Of a stretch of 64,000 nucleotides of DNA, positions 56,892 to 64,000 are shown one piece after another. A program made the translations under genes and the position numbers. Each line of letters opens with the position of its first letter. Position 1 is the first letter of the stretch. Source of the stretch: CALGFI01 sp963786805 (lineage in GTDB: Bacteria; Actinomycetota; UBA4738; HRBIN12); NCBI GenBank assembly GCA_963786805.1, contig CAWBAK010000007.1:124001-188000 (forward strand), written 5' to 3'. A model generated the notes under the pieces. That model was given only the letters and a program-made list of their open reading frames with translations, was not told the DNA's origin and ran no database searches.

Positions 56892-58508
56892 CTACTTCGT
56901 GCCGATCGCGCGATCCTTCTTGGCCTGGCGGAACGCCTGCCATCCGGGGATGCCGCAGACGCCTCCGCCGGCGTGGGTGGCGCTCGACCCGTGATACAGG
57001 CCTCGGATCGGCGTCCGGTAGTCGGCGTAGCCCGGGGCCGGACGCATGTGGAACAGCTGATCCACCGAGAGCTCCCCGTGGAAGATGTTCCCGCCGATCA
57101 GGCCGAGCTCCTGCTCCATGTCGTACGGACCGATGACCTGACGCGCGATCACCGATGACTTGAAGTTCGGCGCGAGCTCCGTGTACAGGTCGACGATCCG
57201 GTCGGCGAACGCCTCGAGCTCCTCGCGGTGCGGCTCGTTCACCCAGTCGTCGGGGACCCACTGCGCGAACATCGAGAAGTTGTGGACGCCTTCGGGCATC
57301 AGGGTGGGATCCATCGTCGTCGGGATCACGCCGTCGACGAAGGGCCGTTCGGACCCCTTTCGTAGGAAATGGGCATCCTGGAACGCAGTCTCAGCGTACT
57401 CGGGGCTGAAACAGAGCTCGACCGATCCCGTGTGGTGGTCCTGGAGGTTCTTCCCCGGGTCGGCGATGAAGTCCGGAAGCTCGCTGATCGCGAAGTTGAT
57501 CTTCACGACACCGCTGCGCGTCTTCCAGTTCGAGATGTCCCGCACGAACTCGGCCGGGAGCTCGGTCTCGTCGATGAGCCGGAGGAACGCGATCTTCGGG
57601 TGGATCGTCGTGACGACGACGGGCGCGCGGAGCTCCTCACCGTTCTCGAGCGCCACGCCGACCGCGCGTCCGCCGCGGACGAGGATCTTCCCCACCTTGG
57701 CGTTCGTCCGGATCTCGGCGCCGAAGGACTCCGCGGCACGACGGCACGCCTCGGAGACACCGCCCATGCCGCCCTCTTGATAGCCCCACGAGCCGAGGTG
57801 GCCGTCTCCGACGTCCCCGATCGAGTGGTGGAGCATCACGTAGGCGGTGCCCGGCGAGTCCGGTCCGGCCCACGTCCCGATCACGCCGTTCACGGCGAGC
57901 ATCCCCCGCACCGGGTCGGACTCGAACCACTCGTCCAGCAGGTCGGTGACGCTCATCGTGAAGAGCTTGGTCACGTCGGCGACCCCGCGAACCCCCAGAC
58001 CGCGCGCCCCCCACGCGACCCGCAGCTGGTCGAGCAGGTCGCGGACCTTCAGCGAGCCGAGCGGCGGGGGCACCTGCAGGAGCAGCGGACCCATGACGTC
58101 CGCGACGCCGCCGAGCCACGCGTCCCACTTCGGCATCGCCTCGGCATCTTTCTTGGAGAACTGCGAGATGGATTCGTAGTTCTTCTTCGCGTCGTCGGTG
58201 TAGATCTTGATCGAGCGGCCGTCGGGGTACGCCTGGTAGTACGGCCCGAACGGCGTGACCTTGTAGCCGTGGCGCTCGAGCTGGAGGTCGCGGATGACCG
58301 TCGGCGGCATCAGGCTCATCACGTACGAGTAGGTCGTGACGTGGAAGTCCGGATGTTCGGGCCACGGGGTGCTCGTATCGGCCGCTCCGCCGGTCTTGTC
58401 CCGGGCCTCGAGCACCACGGTCCGGGCACCGGACTTCGCGAAGAATCCCGCGCTGATCAGCCCGTTGTGACCGCCCCCGATGACGATCGCGTCGTAGACG
58501 TTGGTCAT
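56892..58508 (-). CDS. phytoene-desaturase-like FAD oxidoreductase (PYROXD2 type), intact
   Basis: The intact 538-residue flavoprotein has AIVIGGGHNGLISAGFFAKSG, KTGGAADTSTPWPEH and a C-terminal GSSATHAGGGVCGIPGWQAF. It aligns along its length with the frameshifted protein at 43289-44915 (shared MSLMPPxVxRDL, GLIGGNIxxGELSxDQLF and PxYxDYRTPI). The substrate is unknown; the family is not carotenoid-making in this context. ATG 58508 follows an A/G-rich stretch. It is the first gene of a two-gene operon with the acyl-CoA synthetase, divergent from tetR. Confidence 0.9.
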   Translation of the reverse strand: MTNVYDAIVIGGGHNGLISAGFFAKSGARTVVLEARDKTGGAADTSTPWPEHPDFHVTTYSYVMSLMPPTVIRDLQLERHGYKVTPFGPYYQAYPDGRSIKIYTDDAKKNYESISQFSKKDAEAMPKWDAWLGGVADVMGPLLLQVPPPLGSLKVRDLLDQLRVAWGARGLGVRGVADVTKLFTMSVTDLLDEWFESDPVRGMLAVNGVIGTWAGPDSPGTAYVMLHHSIGDVGDGHLGSWGYQEGGMGGVSEACRRAAESFGAEIRTNAKVGKILVRGGRAVGVALENGEELRAPVVVTTIHPKIAFLRLIDETELPAEFVRDISNWKTRSGVVKINFAISELPDFIADPGKNLQDHHTGSVELCFSPEYAETAFQDAHFLRKGSERPFVDGVIPTTMDPTLMPEGVHNFSMFAQWVPDDWVNEPHREELEAFADRIVDLYTELAPNFKSSVIARQVIGPYDMEQELGLIGGNIFHGELSVDQLFHMRPAPGYADYRTPIRGLYHGSSATHAGGGVCGIPGWQAFRQAKKDRAIGTK

Positions 58509-58544
58509 GGTTCCCGTGCCTTTCCTCGGTCGGGGTCGGGCGCC

Positions 58545-58574
58545 ATCCTTCCACGTGTTTGAACGGCGGGTCAA
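58545..58574 (-). promoter_or_regulatory. promoter of the PYROXD2/acyl-CoA synthetase operon
   Basis: On the minus strand, TTGACC (58574-58569) and AAGGAT (58550-58545) are separated by 18 bp, about 37 bases before ATG 58508. The -35 box lies inside the palindrome at 58559-58574. Confidence 0.45.
58559..58574. promoter_or_regulatory. candidate TetR operator 1
   Basis: TTGAACGGCGGGTCAA is a 16-bp imperfect palindrome (TTGAnC...GnTCAA). It covers the -35 of the minus-strand promoter and matches the half-sites of operator 2. Confidence 0.5.
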
Positions 58575-58595
58575 GCTCAGCGCAAGCGTTCCTCC

Positions 58596-58616
58596 GGTTG
58601 ACATCCCTGGTCAACC
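58596..58616. promoter_or_regulatory. candidate TetR operator 2
   Basis: GGTTGAC and GTCAACC are perfect 7-bp inverted copies with a 7-base spacer. The left arm contains the -35 of the tetR promoter, so binding would block it. Confidence 0.62.
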
Positions 58617-58625
58617 GCGTAGAGT
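58598..58625 (+). promoter_or_regulatory. promoter of tetR and the nucleoside hydrolase/ribokinase genes
   Basis: TTGACA (58598-58603) and TAGAGT (58620-58625) are 16 bp apart, about 115 bases before ATG 58740. The remaining leader shows no clear structure. Confidence 0.6.
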
Positions 58626-58739
58626 CCGCTGAATCCCAGTTCAATCACCGTCCGCCGAAGCCGTCGGACTGTTCCGCGTTCAGGACCGAAGGGTTCGGGC
58701 CGCGAGCACGGACGAAAGCCCGGGAGGAACGGAACCCAG

Positions 58740-59381
58740 ATGAGCACCACCACCCCGAAGCACACGAAGGACCGGCATCAGGAGATCCTCGACGCCGCCG
58801 CGCGCGTCATCACCGAGCGCGGGCTCGCCGAGACCCGAATCTCCGATATCGCGGAGCAGGCGGGAGTGTCGCCCGGATTGATCCTGTACTACTTCGACTC
58901 CAAGGACCGTCTCCTTGCCGAGGCCCTCACGTTCGCGAACGACCAGTTCTATCTGCGGACCTCTCGCGAGATCCGTCGGCTGCCCAGCGCGAAGGACCAG
59001 CTTCGGCGTCTCGTCGACCTGTCGGTGCCCGGCTACCTGCAGGAGTTCGGCCGGCTCGACGAGTGGGCGCTGTGGATCGAGGTCTGGGTCCGCGCGCTCC
59101 GCGATGCCGAGATGGCCAAGGACCGTGAGGTGCTGGACGAACGCTGGCGTTCGCAGATCGCCGAGATCGTCCGAGCGGGACGGCAGACGGGTGAGTTCAC
59201 GTCGACCGAGGACGTCGACGAGCTGGCGCTCCGGCTCGCCTGTCTGATCGACGGGCTCGCGATCCAGGTCGTGATGAACGACTCGAAGGTCACGCCCGAA
59301 CGGATGCATCGCGCGTGCATGCAGGTCGCCGCGAACGAGCTCGGCTTCCGGCTGGAGTCCTCGGACCTCGTCGCATCCTGA
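58740..59381 (+). CDS. TetR-family transcriptional regulator
   Basis: The 213-residue protein has an N-terminal TetR DNA-binding domain (RHQEILDAAARVITERGL, then ISDIAEQAGVSPGLILYYF) and a C-terminal ligand/dimer domain of BetI-like type (YLQEFGRLDEWALWIEVW). ATG 58740 is preceded by GGAGG. It is divergent from the flavoprotein/acyl-CoA synthetase operon. Two related palindromes in the gap overlap the -35 boxes of both promoters. It therefore likely represses both directions, released by an amine or acyl metabolite. The ligand is unknown. Confidence 0.92.
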   Translation: MSTTTPKHTKDRHQEILDAAARVITERGLAETRISDIAEQAGVSPGLILYYFDSKDRLLAEALTFANDQFYLRTSREIRRLPSAKDQLRRLVDLSVPGYLQEFGRLDEWALWIEVWVRALRDAEMAKDREVLDERWRSQIAEIVRAGRQTGEFTSTEDVDELALRLACLIDGLAIQVVMNDSKVTPERMHRACMQVAANELGFRLESSDLVAS

Positions 59382-59389
59382 ACCGACCG

Positions 59390-60400
59390 ATGCCGCCGGT
59401 CCCTTTGATCCTCGACGTCGACACCGGGGTCGACGACGCCCTCGCGCTCCTGTACGCGTGCGCGTCGCCGGAGGCCGACCTCGTGCTAGCGACGTGCCTC
59501 ATGGGGAACGTCTCGACCGCGCAGGTGGTCCGCAACACCCTGGCCGTGCTCGAGCTCGTCGGCCGGACCGACGTCGAGGTCGCCGCCGGCGCCGAGCGGC
59601 CGCTCGTCCGAGAGCACCTGCTGTTCCCGTACGTCCACGGCGAGAACGGGCTCGGCCGTGCCGAGCTGCCGCCGCCGACCAGGGCCCCGTCCGAGCGACA
59701 CGCCGCGCGAGCGATCCTCGACGTCGTGACCGAACGCCCCGGCGAGGTGCTCCTCGTCGCCACCGGCCCGCTCACCAATGTCGCGCTCGCGATCGCCGAG
59801 GAACCCGAGCTCCCGCACCTGCTCCGCGGCTTCGTCCTGATGGGCGGCGCGTTCAGCGGGCGCGGGAACGTCACGCCCGCGGCGGAGGCGAACATCTGGG
59901 TCGACCCGGAAGCCGCTCAGGTCGTGTTCCGCGGGTTCGCCGGTGCGCCGGAGGACAAGTTGCCAGTCTGCATCGGTCTCGACGTGACCGAGCGGGTGCA
60001 GATGACGAAGGCGCACGTGGACGAGGTGTGCGCTCCCGCGCCAGAGTCCGCGGTCGCCCGGATGATCCGGGGAGCCGCGGAGTTCTACATCGACTTCTAC
60101 GCCACCTACGGACAGGGACGCTTCGAGGGTGCGGCGATGCACGATCCGCTCGCCGTCGCCGCCGCGCTCGATCCATCGCTCGTCGAACTGCACTCGACGC
60201 GCGTCGAGGTCGAGACGGACGGCACGTGGACTCGCGGCGAGACCGTCCCCGACCTCCACGGGATCCGCCGGAGCCCGTGGCCGGCCGCCTGGGCCGTCGA
60301 GGACAACGCGCGCGTCGCGCTCGACGTGGACGCTCCGGCGTTCGTCGAGCGCTTCAACGATCGCCTCCGCTCACTGGTCGCGGCGTCGGCTTCGGCGTGA
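59390..60400 (+). CDS. ribonucleoside hydrolase (inosine-uridine-preferring type)
   Basis: The 336-residue enzyme has the Ca2+-binding aspartate cluster LILDVDTGVDDALALLYA at its N-terminus, VATGPLTNVALAI, and LMGGAFSGRGNVTPAAEANIW. It cleaves ribonucleosides to base and ribose. It starts eight bases after tetR, and its stop overlaps the ribokinase start (GTGA), so the released ribose can be phosphorylated by the next product. ATG 59390 fits the domain start. Confidence 0.92.
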   Translation: MPPVPLILDVDTGVDDALALLYACASPEADLVLATCLMGNVSTAQVVRNTLAVLELVGRTDVEVAAGAERPLVREHLLFPYVHGENGLGRAELPPPTRAPSERHAARAILDVVTERPGEVLLVATGPLTNVALAIAEEPELPHLLRGFVLMGGAFSGRGNVTPAAEANIWVDPEAAQVVFRGFAGAPEDKLPVCIGLDVTERVQMTKAHVDEVCAPAPESAVARMIRGAAEFYIDFYATYGQGRFEGAAMHDPLAVAAALDPSLVELHSTRVEVETDGTWTRGETVPDLHGIRRSPWPAAWAVEDNARVALDVDAPAFVERFNDRLRSLVAASASA

Positions 60401-61296
60401 GCGAGCCGCTGCTCGTCGTGCTCGGAGCGGTCAACGTCGACCTCGTCGTCCGCGGTGTCCCGCTCCCCCGGCCGGGCGAAACGGTGCTCGGCGGATCGTT
60501 CGAGCGCCACCACGGCGGCAAAGGAGGGAACCAGGCCGTCGCCGCGGCCCGAGCCCTGCGCGGCGGCCCGGCGAACGGTGCCGTGCACTTCCTCGGCGCC
60601 GTCGGCGACGACGCGATGGGAGCCGAGGCGCTCGAGGCGCTTCGGAGCGAGGGCGTCGACGTCTCCCACGTCTCCGTGGTGCCGAACACGGCGACGGGCG
60701 TGGCCCTCATCGTCGTGGACGAGGCGGGCGAGAACCAGATCGCGGTCGCGGCGGGCGCGAACGCCACGCTCACGTCAGACGACGTCGAAGCGGGACTCGA
60801 GGGGTTCGGTCCGGAGAGCGTCCTGCTCGCAAGCCTCGAAGTGCCTCTCGGCGTCGTGCGCCTGGCCGCCGAGCGGGCTCGGGAGCTCGGCGGGACGGTG
60901 GTCCTGAACCCCGCGCCGGCCGCCGCGGACGCGAAAGCGCTTCTCGACATCGTCGACGTCATCACGCCCAACGAGCGCGAGCTATCCGCCCTCGGTCACG
61001 ACGCCGCGTCGATCCGCACCGCCCACCCCGATCTCCGAGTCGTCCTCACGCTCGGCGAGCGCGGCGCCGAGATCGACGGCGTCACGAACGTGTCGGCCCC
61101 GCGGGTCCGAGCGGTCGACACCACCGGAGCCGGGGATACCGCGAACGGCGTGCTCGCGGCGGGGCTGCTCGAAGGGCGGGCACTCGAGGACGCTGTTCGT
61201 CGCGCGGTCGCGGCGGCCTCGGCGTCGGTGACCCAAGACGGAGCTCGCGAGGGGATGCCGCTCCGCGAGGAGATCGACGCCTCAGCCGCCGGTTAG
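60397..61296 (+). CDS. rbsK: ribokinase (PfkB family)
   Basis: The 299-residue kinase has the PfkB signature GGKGGNQAVAAARA near the N-terminus and VDTTGAGDTANGVLAAGL with the catalytic Asp near the C-terminus. NPAPA and TPNERE lie between them. It phosphorylates ribose at O5. GTG 60397 overlaps the nucleoside hydrolase stop, linking nucleoside cleavage to ribose entry into the pentose phosphate pathway. The stop overlaps the converging DinB-like gene by four bases (TTAG). Confidence 0.88.
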   Translation: MSEPLLVVLGAVNVDLVVRGVPLPRPGETVLGGSFERHHGGKGGNQAVAAARALRGGPANGAVHFLGAVGDDAMGAEALEALRSEGVDVSHVSVVPNTATGVALIVVDEAGENQIAVAAGANATLTSDDVEAGLEGFGPESVLLASLEVPLGVVRLAAERARELGGTVVLNPAPAAADAKALLDIVDVITPNERELSALGHDAASIRTAHPDLRVVLTLGERGAEIDGVTNVSAPRVRAVDTTGAGDTANGVLAAGLLEGRALEDAVRRAVAAASASVTQDGAREGMPLREEIDASAAG

Positions 61297-61730
61297 GCGG
61301 TCACGAAACGCTCGAGATCCTCGCGATGCTCGTCGTAGTGCTCGTACGACTCGTCGGCGAGCTCGCTGATCGCGCCTTCGTCGATGTCCGGCAGCGCTTG
61401 CCACTCCTCCAAGACGAGGGCCCGGGCATCGATCAGGCCCCGGTACACCGCGTCGACGGTCATCGTCCGCGCCTGGGCGGCGAGCTCGTCGTTGCGTTCG
61501 TCCACCGTCTGACCGCTCCGTACGGGCTCTCCTCCCGTGCGCATCTCCTCCAACCGGCGCGCGCACTTCTGGAGCCAGCCGGCCATGTGCCACAGCATCT
61601 CCTTCACCGACCAGCCGGGGACCACCCCGTCGTCCTCCCAGTTCGCTCGCGGGATCGCCTCGAGCGCCGCTTCGAACGCGGCCCAGGAATGAGCCTCCAG
61701 CTTCGCCTGCTCGGCCCTCGGATCGCTCAT
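61293..61730 (-). CDS. DinB / mycothiol-dependent isomerase N-domain-like protein
   Basis: The 145-residue four-helix-bundle protein has SWAAFEAALEAIP, DGVVPGWSVKEMLWHMAGW and YEHYDEHREDL. His residues at the start of helices 2 and 4 fit the metal site of the DinB/MDMPI fold. Many such proteins are mycothiol- or bacillithiol-dependent S-transferases; mycothiol is specific to Actinobacteria. ATG 61730 overlaps the stop of the acyl-CoA dehydrogenase (ATGA), so it belongs to that operon. Confidence 0.76.
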   Translation of the reverse strand: MSDPRAEQAKLEAHSWAAFEAALEAIPRANWEDDGVVPGWSVKEMLWHMAGWLQKCARRLEEMRTGGEPVRSGQTVDERNDELAAQARTMTVDAVYRGLIDARALVLEEWQALPDIDEGAISELADESYEHYDEHREDLERFVTA

Positions 61731-62905
61731 CCGGTCAGCGTACGCACTCCGCGCTTCGCCAGCTGGTCGGCCACGATGTTGCGCTGGATCTCCGAGGTGC
61801 CTTCCCAGATCCGGTCGACGCGGAGCTCGCGATGGAACCGTTCCGCGACGTTCTCGCGCATGTACCCGCGGCCCCCGAAGATCTGCACGGCGCGGTCGGC
61901 CACCCGGCCGGCCATCTCGCTGGCGTAGAGCTTGGCCATCGAGCACTGCGCGTGCTGCACCTTCACGTCCGCGCCGCGGTCCACGTTCTTGGCGAGCTCG
62001 TACGTCATCAGGCGCGCAGCCCAGAGCTCGGTCGCCGAGTCGGCGAGCATGTGCTGGATCGCCTGGAACGCGATGATCGGCTCACCGAACTGCACGCGCT
62101 CCTTGGCGAAGGCCGTCGCCTCCTCGATCAACCGCTCCGCAGCCCCGCAGCAACGGGCCGCGATCATCAGGCGTTCGTACCGGAACCACTCGTACGTGAA
62201 GTCCAGGCCGTCGCCCTCGTCACCGATCCGGTTGGAGACCGGGACGCGAACGTCCTCGAACGCGACGATCGCGTGTGTGTCGGCGTACGTGTGCGAGTAC
62301 GCCGGCTCACGTACGAGACGAACGGCGGGCGTGTCCTTGTCGACGAAGAACATCGCGTGGGCGCCGGCGTTCGGGCCGTCGGCGATCTTCGCCTGGAAGA
62401 ACACGTAGTCGGCCGTGTTGAAGGAGGTCACGTGCCATTTCGTTCCGTTCAGGACGTACTCCTCGCCGTCGCGATGCGCGGTCGACTGGATCGCGTCGAC
62501 GTCGGAGCCAGCGGTCTCCTCCGTGATCGCATAGCACTCGTGGCGCTCGCCGCGGATCGTCGGCACGATCCAGCGGGAGAGCTGGTCCCCCGAGACCGCC
62601 TCGGGCGCCCAGGAGGCGGGCGTGTGCACGCACCAACCGAGCGCGTTGGTCACCCGGCCGAGCTGTTCGGAGACCAGGACCTGCTGGAACGTGGTCATGC
62701 CCCCGCCGCCGAGGTCCTTCGGCATGTTCATCGCGTACAGGCCGAGCTCGAGCGCCAGGCGGTGGTGCTTCGCGCGGACGTCGTCGGGAAGGCGGCCGCC
62801 GTTCATCTCGGCCTCGACCTCGTGCGGGATCAGCTCGTCGTCGACGAAGCGGCGCGCGCGCCCCTGGATCTCGCGGTCCTCGTCCGACATCGGGTACGTA
62901 CTCAT
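61727..62905 (-). CDS. acyl-CoA dehydrogenase
   Basis: The 392-residue protein has CYAITEETAGSDVDAIQSTA, NGTKWHVTSFNTADYVF, RVADRAVQIFGGRGYMRE and RIWEGTSEIQRNIVADQL, all standard FAD and substrate motifs of the family. It resembles the enzyme at 46181-47356 throughout. It starts two bases after the cysteine synthase-like stop and is coupled to the DinB-like gene. The natural acyl-CoA is unknown. Confidence 0.93.
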   Translation of the reverse strand: MSTYPMSDEDREIQGRARRFVDDELIPHEVEAEMNGGRLPDDVRAKHHRLALELGLYAMNMPKDLGGGGMTTFQQVLVSEQLGRVTNALGWCVHTPASWAPEAVSGDQLSRWIVPTIRGERHECYAITEETAGSDVDAIQSTAHRDGEEYVLNGTKWHVTSFNTADYVFFQAKIADGPNAGAHAMFFVDKDTPAVRLVREPAYSHTYADTHAIVAFEDVRVPVSNRIGDEGDGLDFTYEWFRYERLMIAARCCGAAERLIEEATAFAKERVQFGEPIIAFQAIQHMLADSATELWAARLMTYELAKNVDRGADVKVQHAQCSMAKLYASEMAGRVADRAVQIFGGRGYMRENVAERFHRELRVDRIWEGTSEIQRNIVADQLAKRGVRTLTG

Positions 62906-62907
62906 GG

Positions 62908-63948
62908 TTAGGAGATGAACTCGAGGCGATCCCGGTTCGCCTCGATGCGCGCGATCGACGCGGGGTCGATCGGATGATCGCGCTTGGGGCTCTCGACGTC
63001 GGGTCCCTCGCCGACCAACTCTCCGGAGAGGTAGCGCTGTCCGGTGTCGGGTATCACCGTGACGATGCGTCGGAGCTCGGGGTGCGCCGCCGCCACCTTG
63101 ATCGACGCGGCGACGTTCATCCCCGAGGAGGGACCGCAGAGCATCCCTTCCTCGCGCGCCATGCGCCGAGCCATCTCGAGCGACTCGTCGGTCGAGACCG
63201 TCACGATGCCGTCCATGCACGACAGATCCAGGTTCCGAGGCACGATGCCGTCCCCGATGCCCGGGACGCCGTGCTCGCCCCACCGTTGCTCCGAGATCAG
63301 CGGGCACTCGCTCGGCTCGACCGCGTAGGCCTTCACGCCGGCGTTCCGTTCCTTCAGCGCCCGCGCGACGCCGGTGATCCAACCCCCGGTCCCCTGCGAC
63401 GCGACGACCGCGTCGACGCGGCCCTCGAGCTGGTCCCAGATCTCGACGCCGGAGGTCTCCTGCGCGGCGGGATTGTCCGGGTTGTCGAACTCGCCGGGGA
63501 AGAAGAAGCGCCCGGGCTCGGCCGCGACCATCTCCCGCATCTTCGCGAGCGACAGGTCGATGTCGGTCCCGCCGCCCGGGGTCAGGACCAGCTCGGCCCC
63601 GTAGGCCTGGATCATCTGCTTGCGCTCTTCGCTCATGCCCTCGGGCATCACGATGACGCACGGGAACCCGATGATGGCGGCCGCGGCCGAGACGGCGATG
63701 CCGGCGTTTCCCGTCGTGCACTCGATGATCGTCATCCCGGGCTTCAGGTCGCCGCGTTCCTTCGCGCGGCCGAGCATCTCCCGGTAGATCCGGTCCTTCA
63801 CCGAACCGGTCGGGCCGTACCACTCGACCTTGACGTAGAGCTCGAGCCCATCGGGGACGACGCGGTTCACCCGGACGATCGGGGTCCGCCCGACGGCATC
63901 GAGCAGCGACGCGGCCGGACGCCGGACGGCGTCCCACGGGATCGACAT
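62908..63948 (-). CDS. cysteine synthase-family PLP enzyme
   Basis: This fold-type II enzyme of 346 residues has PLP-lysine motif PTGSVKDRI, the substrate loop ECTTGNAGIAVSA and phosphate loop SQGTGGWITGVA. It resembles O-acetylserine sulfhydrylase/cystathionine beta-synthase without a CBS pair. The loop reads TTGNAG where most cysteine synthases have TSGNTG, so its substrate may differ. ATG 63948 has GGGAGGAAG upstream; GTG 63969 would add seven residues. It leads an operon with an acyl-CoA dehydrogenase and a DinB-like protein. Confidence 0.89.
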   Translation of the reverse strand: MSIPWDAVRRPAASLLDAVGRTPIVRVNRVVPDGLELYVKVEWYGPTGSVKDRIYREMLGRAKERGDLKPGMTIIECTTGNAGIAVSAAAAIIGFPCVIVMPEGMSEERKQMIQAYGAELVLTPGGGTDIDLSLAKMREMVAAEPGRFFFPGEFDNPDNPAAQETSGVEIWDQLEGRVDAVVASQGTGGWITGVARALKERNAGVKAYAVEPSECPLISEQRWGEHGVPGIGDGIVPRNLDLSCMDGIVTVSTDESLEMARRMAREEGMLCGPSSGMNVAASIKVAAAHPELRRIVTVIPDTGQRYLSGELVGEGPDVESPKRDHPIDPASIARIEANRDRLEFIS

Positions 63949-64000
63949 CTCTTCGGCTTCCTCCCACACGCGTGGCCGAACGCGCGGGAGCCCACGGTAA

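Overview
This window is about 64 kb of high-GC, densely coded DNA with many GTG and TTG starts and many 4-nt start/stop overlaps. It looks like an actinomycete-type chromosome, probably from an uncultured Actinomycetota lineage. The pointers are an IclR regulator divergent from leuCD, a BTAD/kinase/STAND/WD40 regulator, a DinB/mycothiol-dependent-isomerase-like protein, Tat and lipoprotein exports, and likely leaderless transcripts. I saw no tRNA, rRNA, insertion sequence, phage gene or CRISPR array.

Layout. 0-6 kb: the end of a PAC2 gene, a stand-alone Lrp ligand domain, and two PAS histidine kinases flanking a DacB-type carboxypeptidase. 6-9 kb: an IclR regulator divergent from leuC-leuD. 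9-17 kb: an alpha-oxoamine synthase, a TPR protein, an MFS carrier, a membrane GGDEF/EAL protein and a receiver-TM-Gly/His protein. 17-25.7 kb: a minus-strand branched-chain amino acid operon (small unknown gene, ilvB, ilvH, ilvC, leuA, leuB, cimA). It is preceded by a promoter, an 18-codon leader peptide with Val-Leu-Val-Leu-Ile, and a GC-rich attenuator-type terminator. 25.8-31.3 kb: a choline-kinase-like phosphotransferase, a dimethylglycine/sarcosine dehydrogenase and an APC permease. 31.3-35.8 kb: an AOC-barrel-like secreted protein, a VWA protein, then thrC and ilvD. 35.9-39.2 kb: two tandem DAO-family oxidoreductases and an orphan ectoine synthase. 39.2-44.9 kb: a minus-strand catabolic operon (FAD oxidoreductase, amidase, zinc dehydrogenase, SMP-30 lactonase, SDR). 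45-50 kb: a W-x-V-G repeat protein, an acyl-CoA dehydrogenase, a lipoprotein, a Tat phospholipase C-like enzyme and a small HExxH protein. 50.3-54.8 kb: one very large BTAD-kinase-nSTAND-TM-WD40 regulator. 54.8-64 kb: an ADP-forming acyl-CoA synthetase and a second PYROXD2-like enzyme, divergent from a TetR regulator, nucleoside hydrolase and ribokinase; then an operon of cysteine synthase-like protein, acyl-CoA dehydrogenase and DinB-like protein.

How the genes work together. ilvBH, ilvC, ilvD, leuA, leuB, leuCD and cimA give a complete route to valine and leucine except the final aminotransferase. CimA suggests isoleucine is made from pyruvate by the citramalate route, and no threonine deaminase is visible. 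The middle of the window looks like catabolism of N-methylated amines, amides and osmolytes.

Quality warning. Between about 25.0 and 54.4 kb, roughly 29 single-base frameshifts and one in-frame stop interrupt otherwise well-conserved genes, including ilvB and thrC. None is seen in the flanking 35 kb. This clustering looks like uncorrected sequencing error rather than decay, so I annotate those genes across the shifts.
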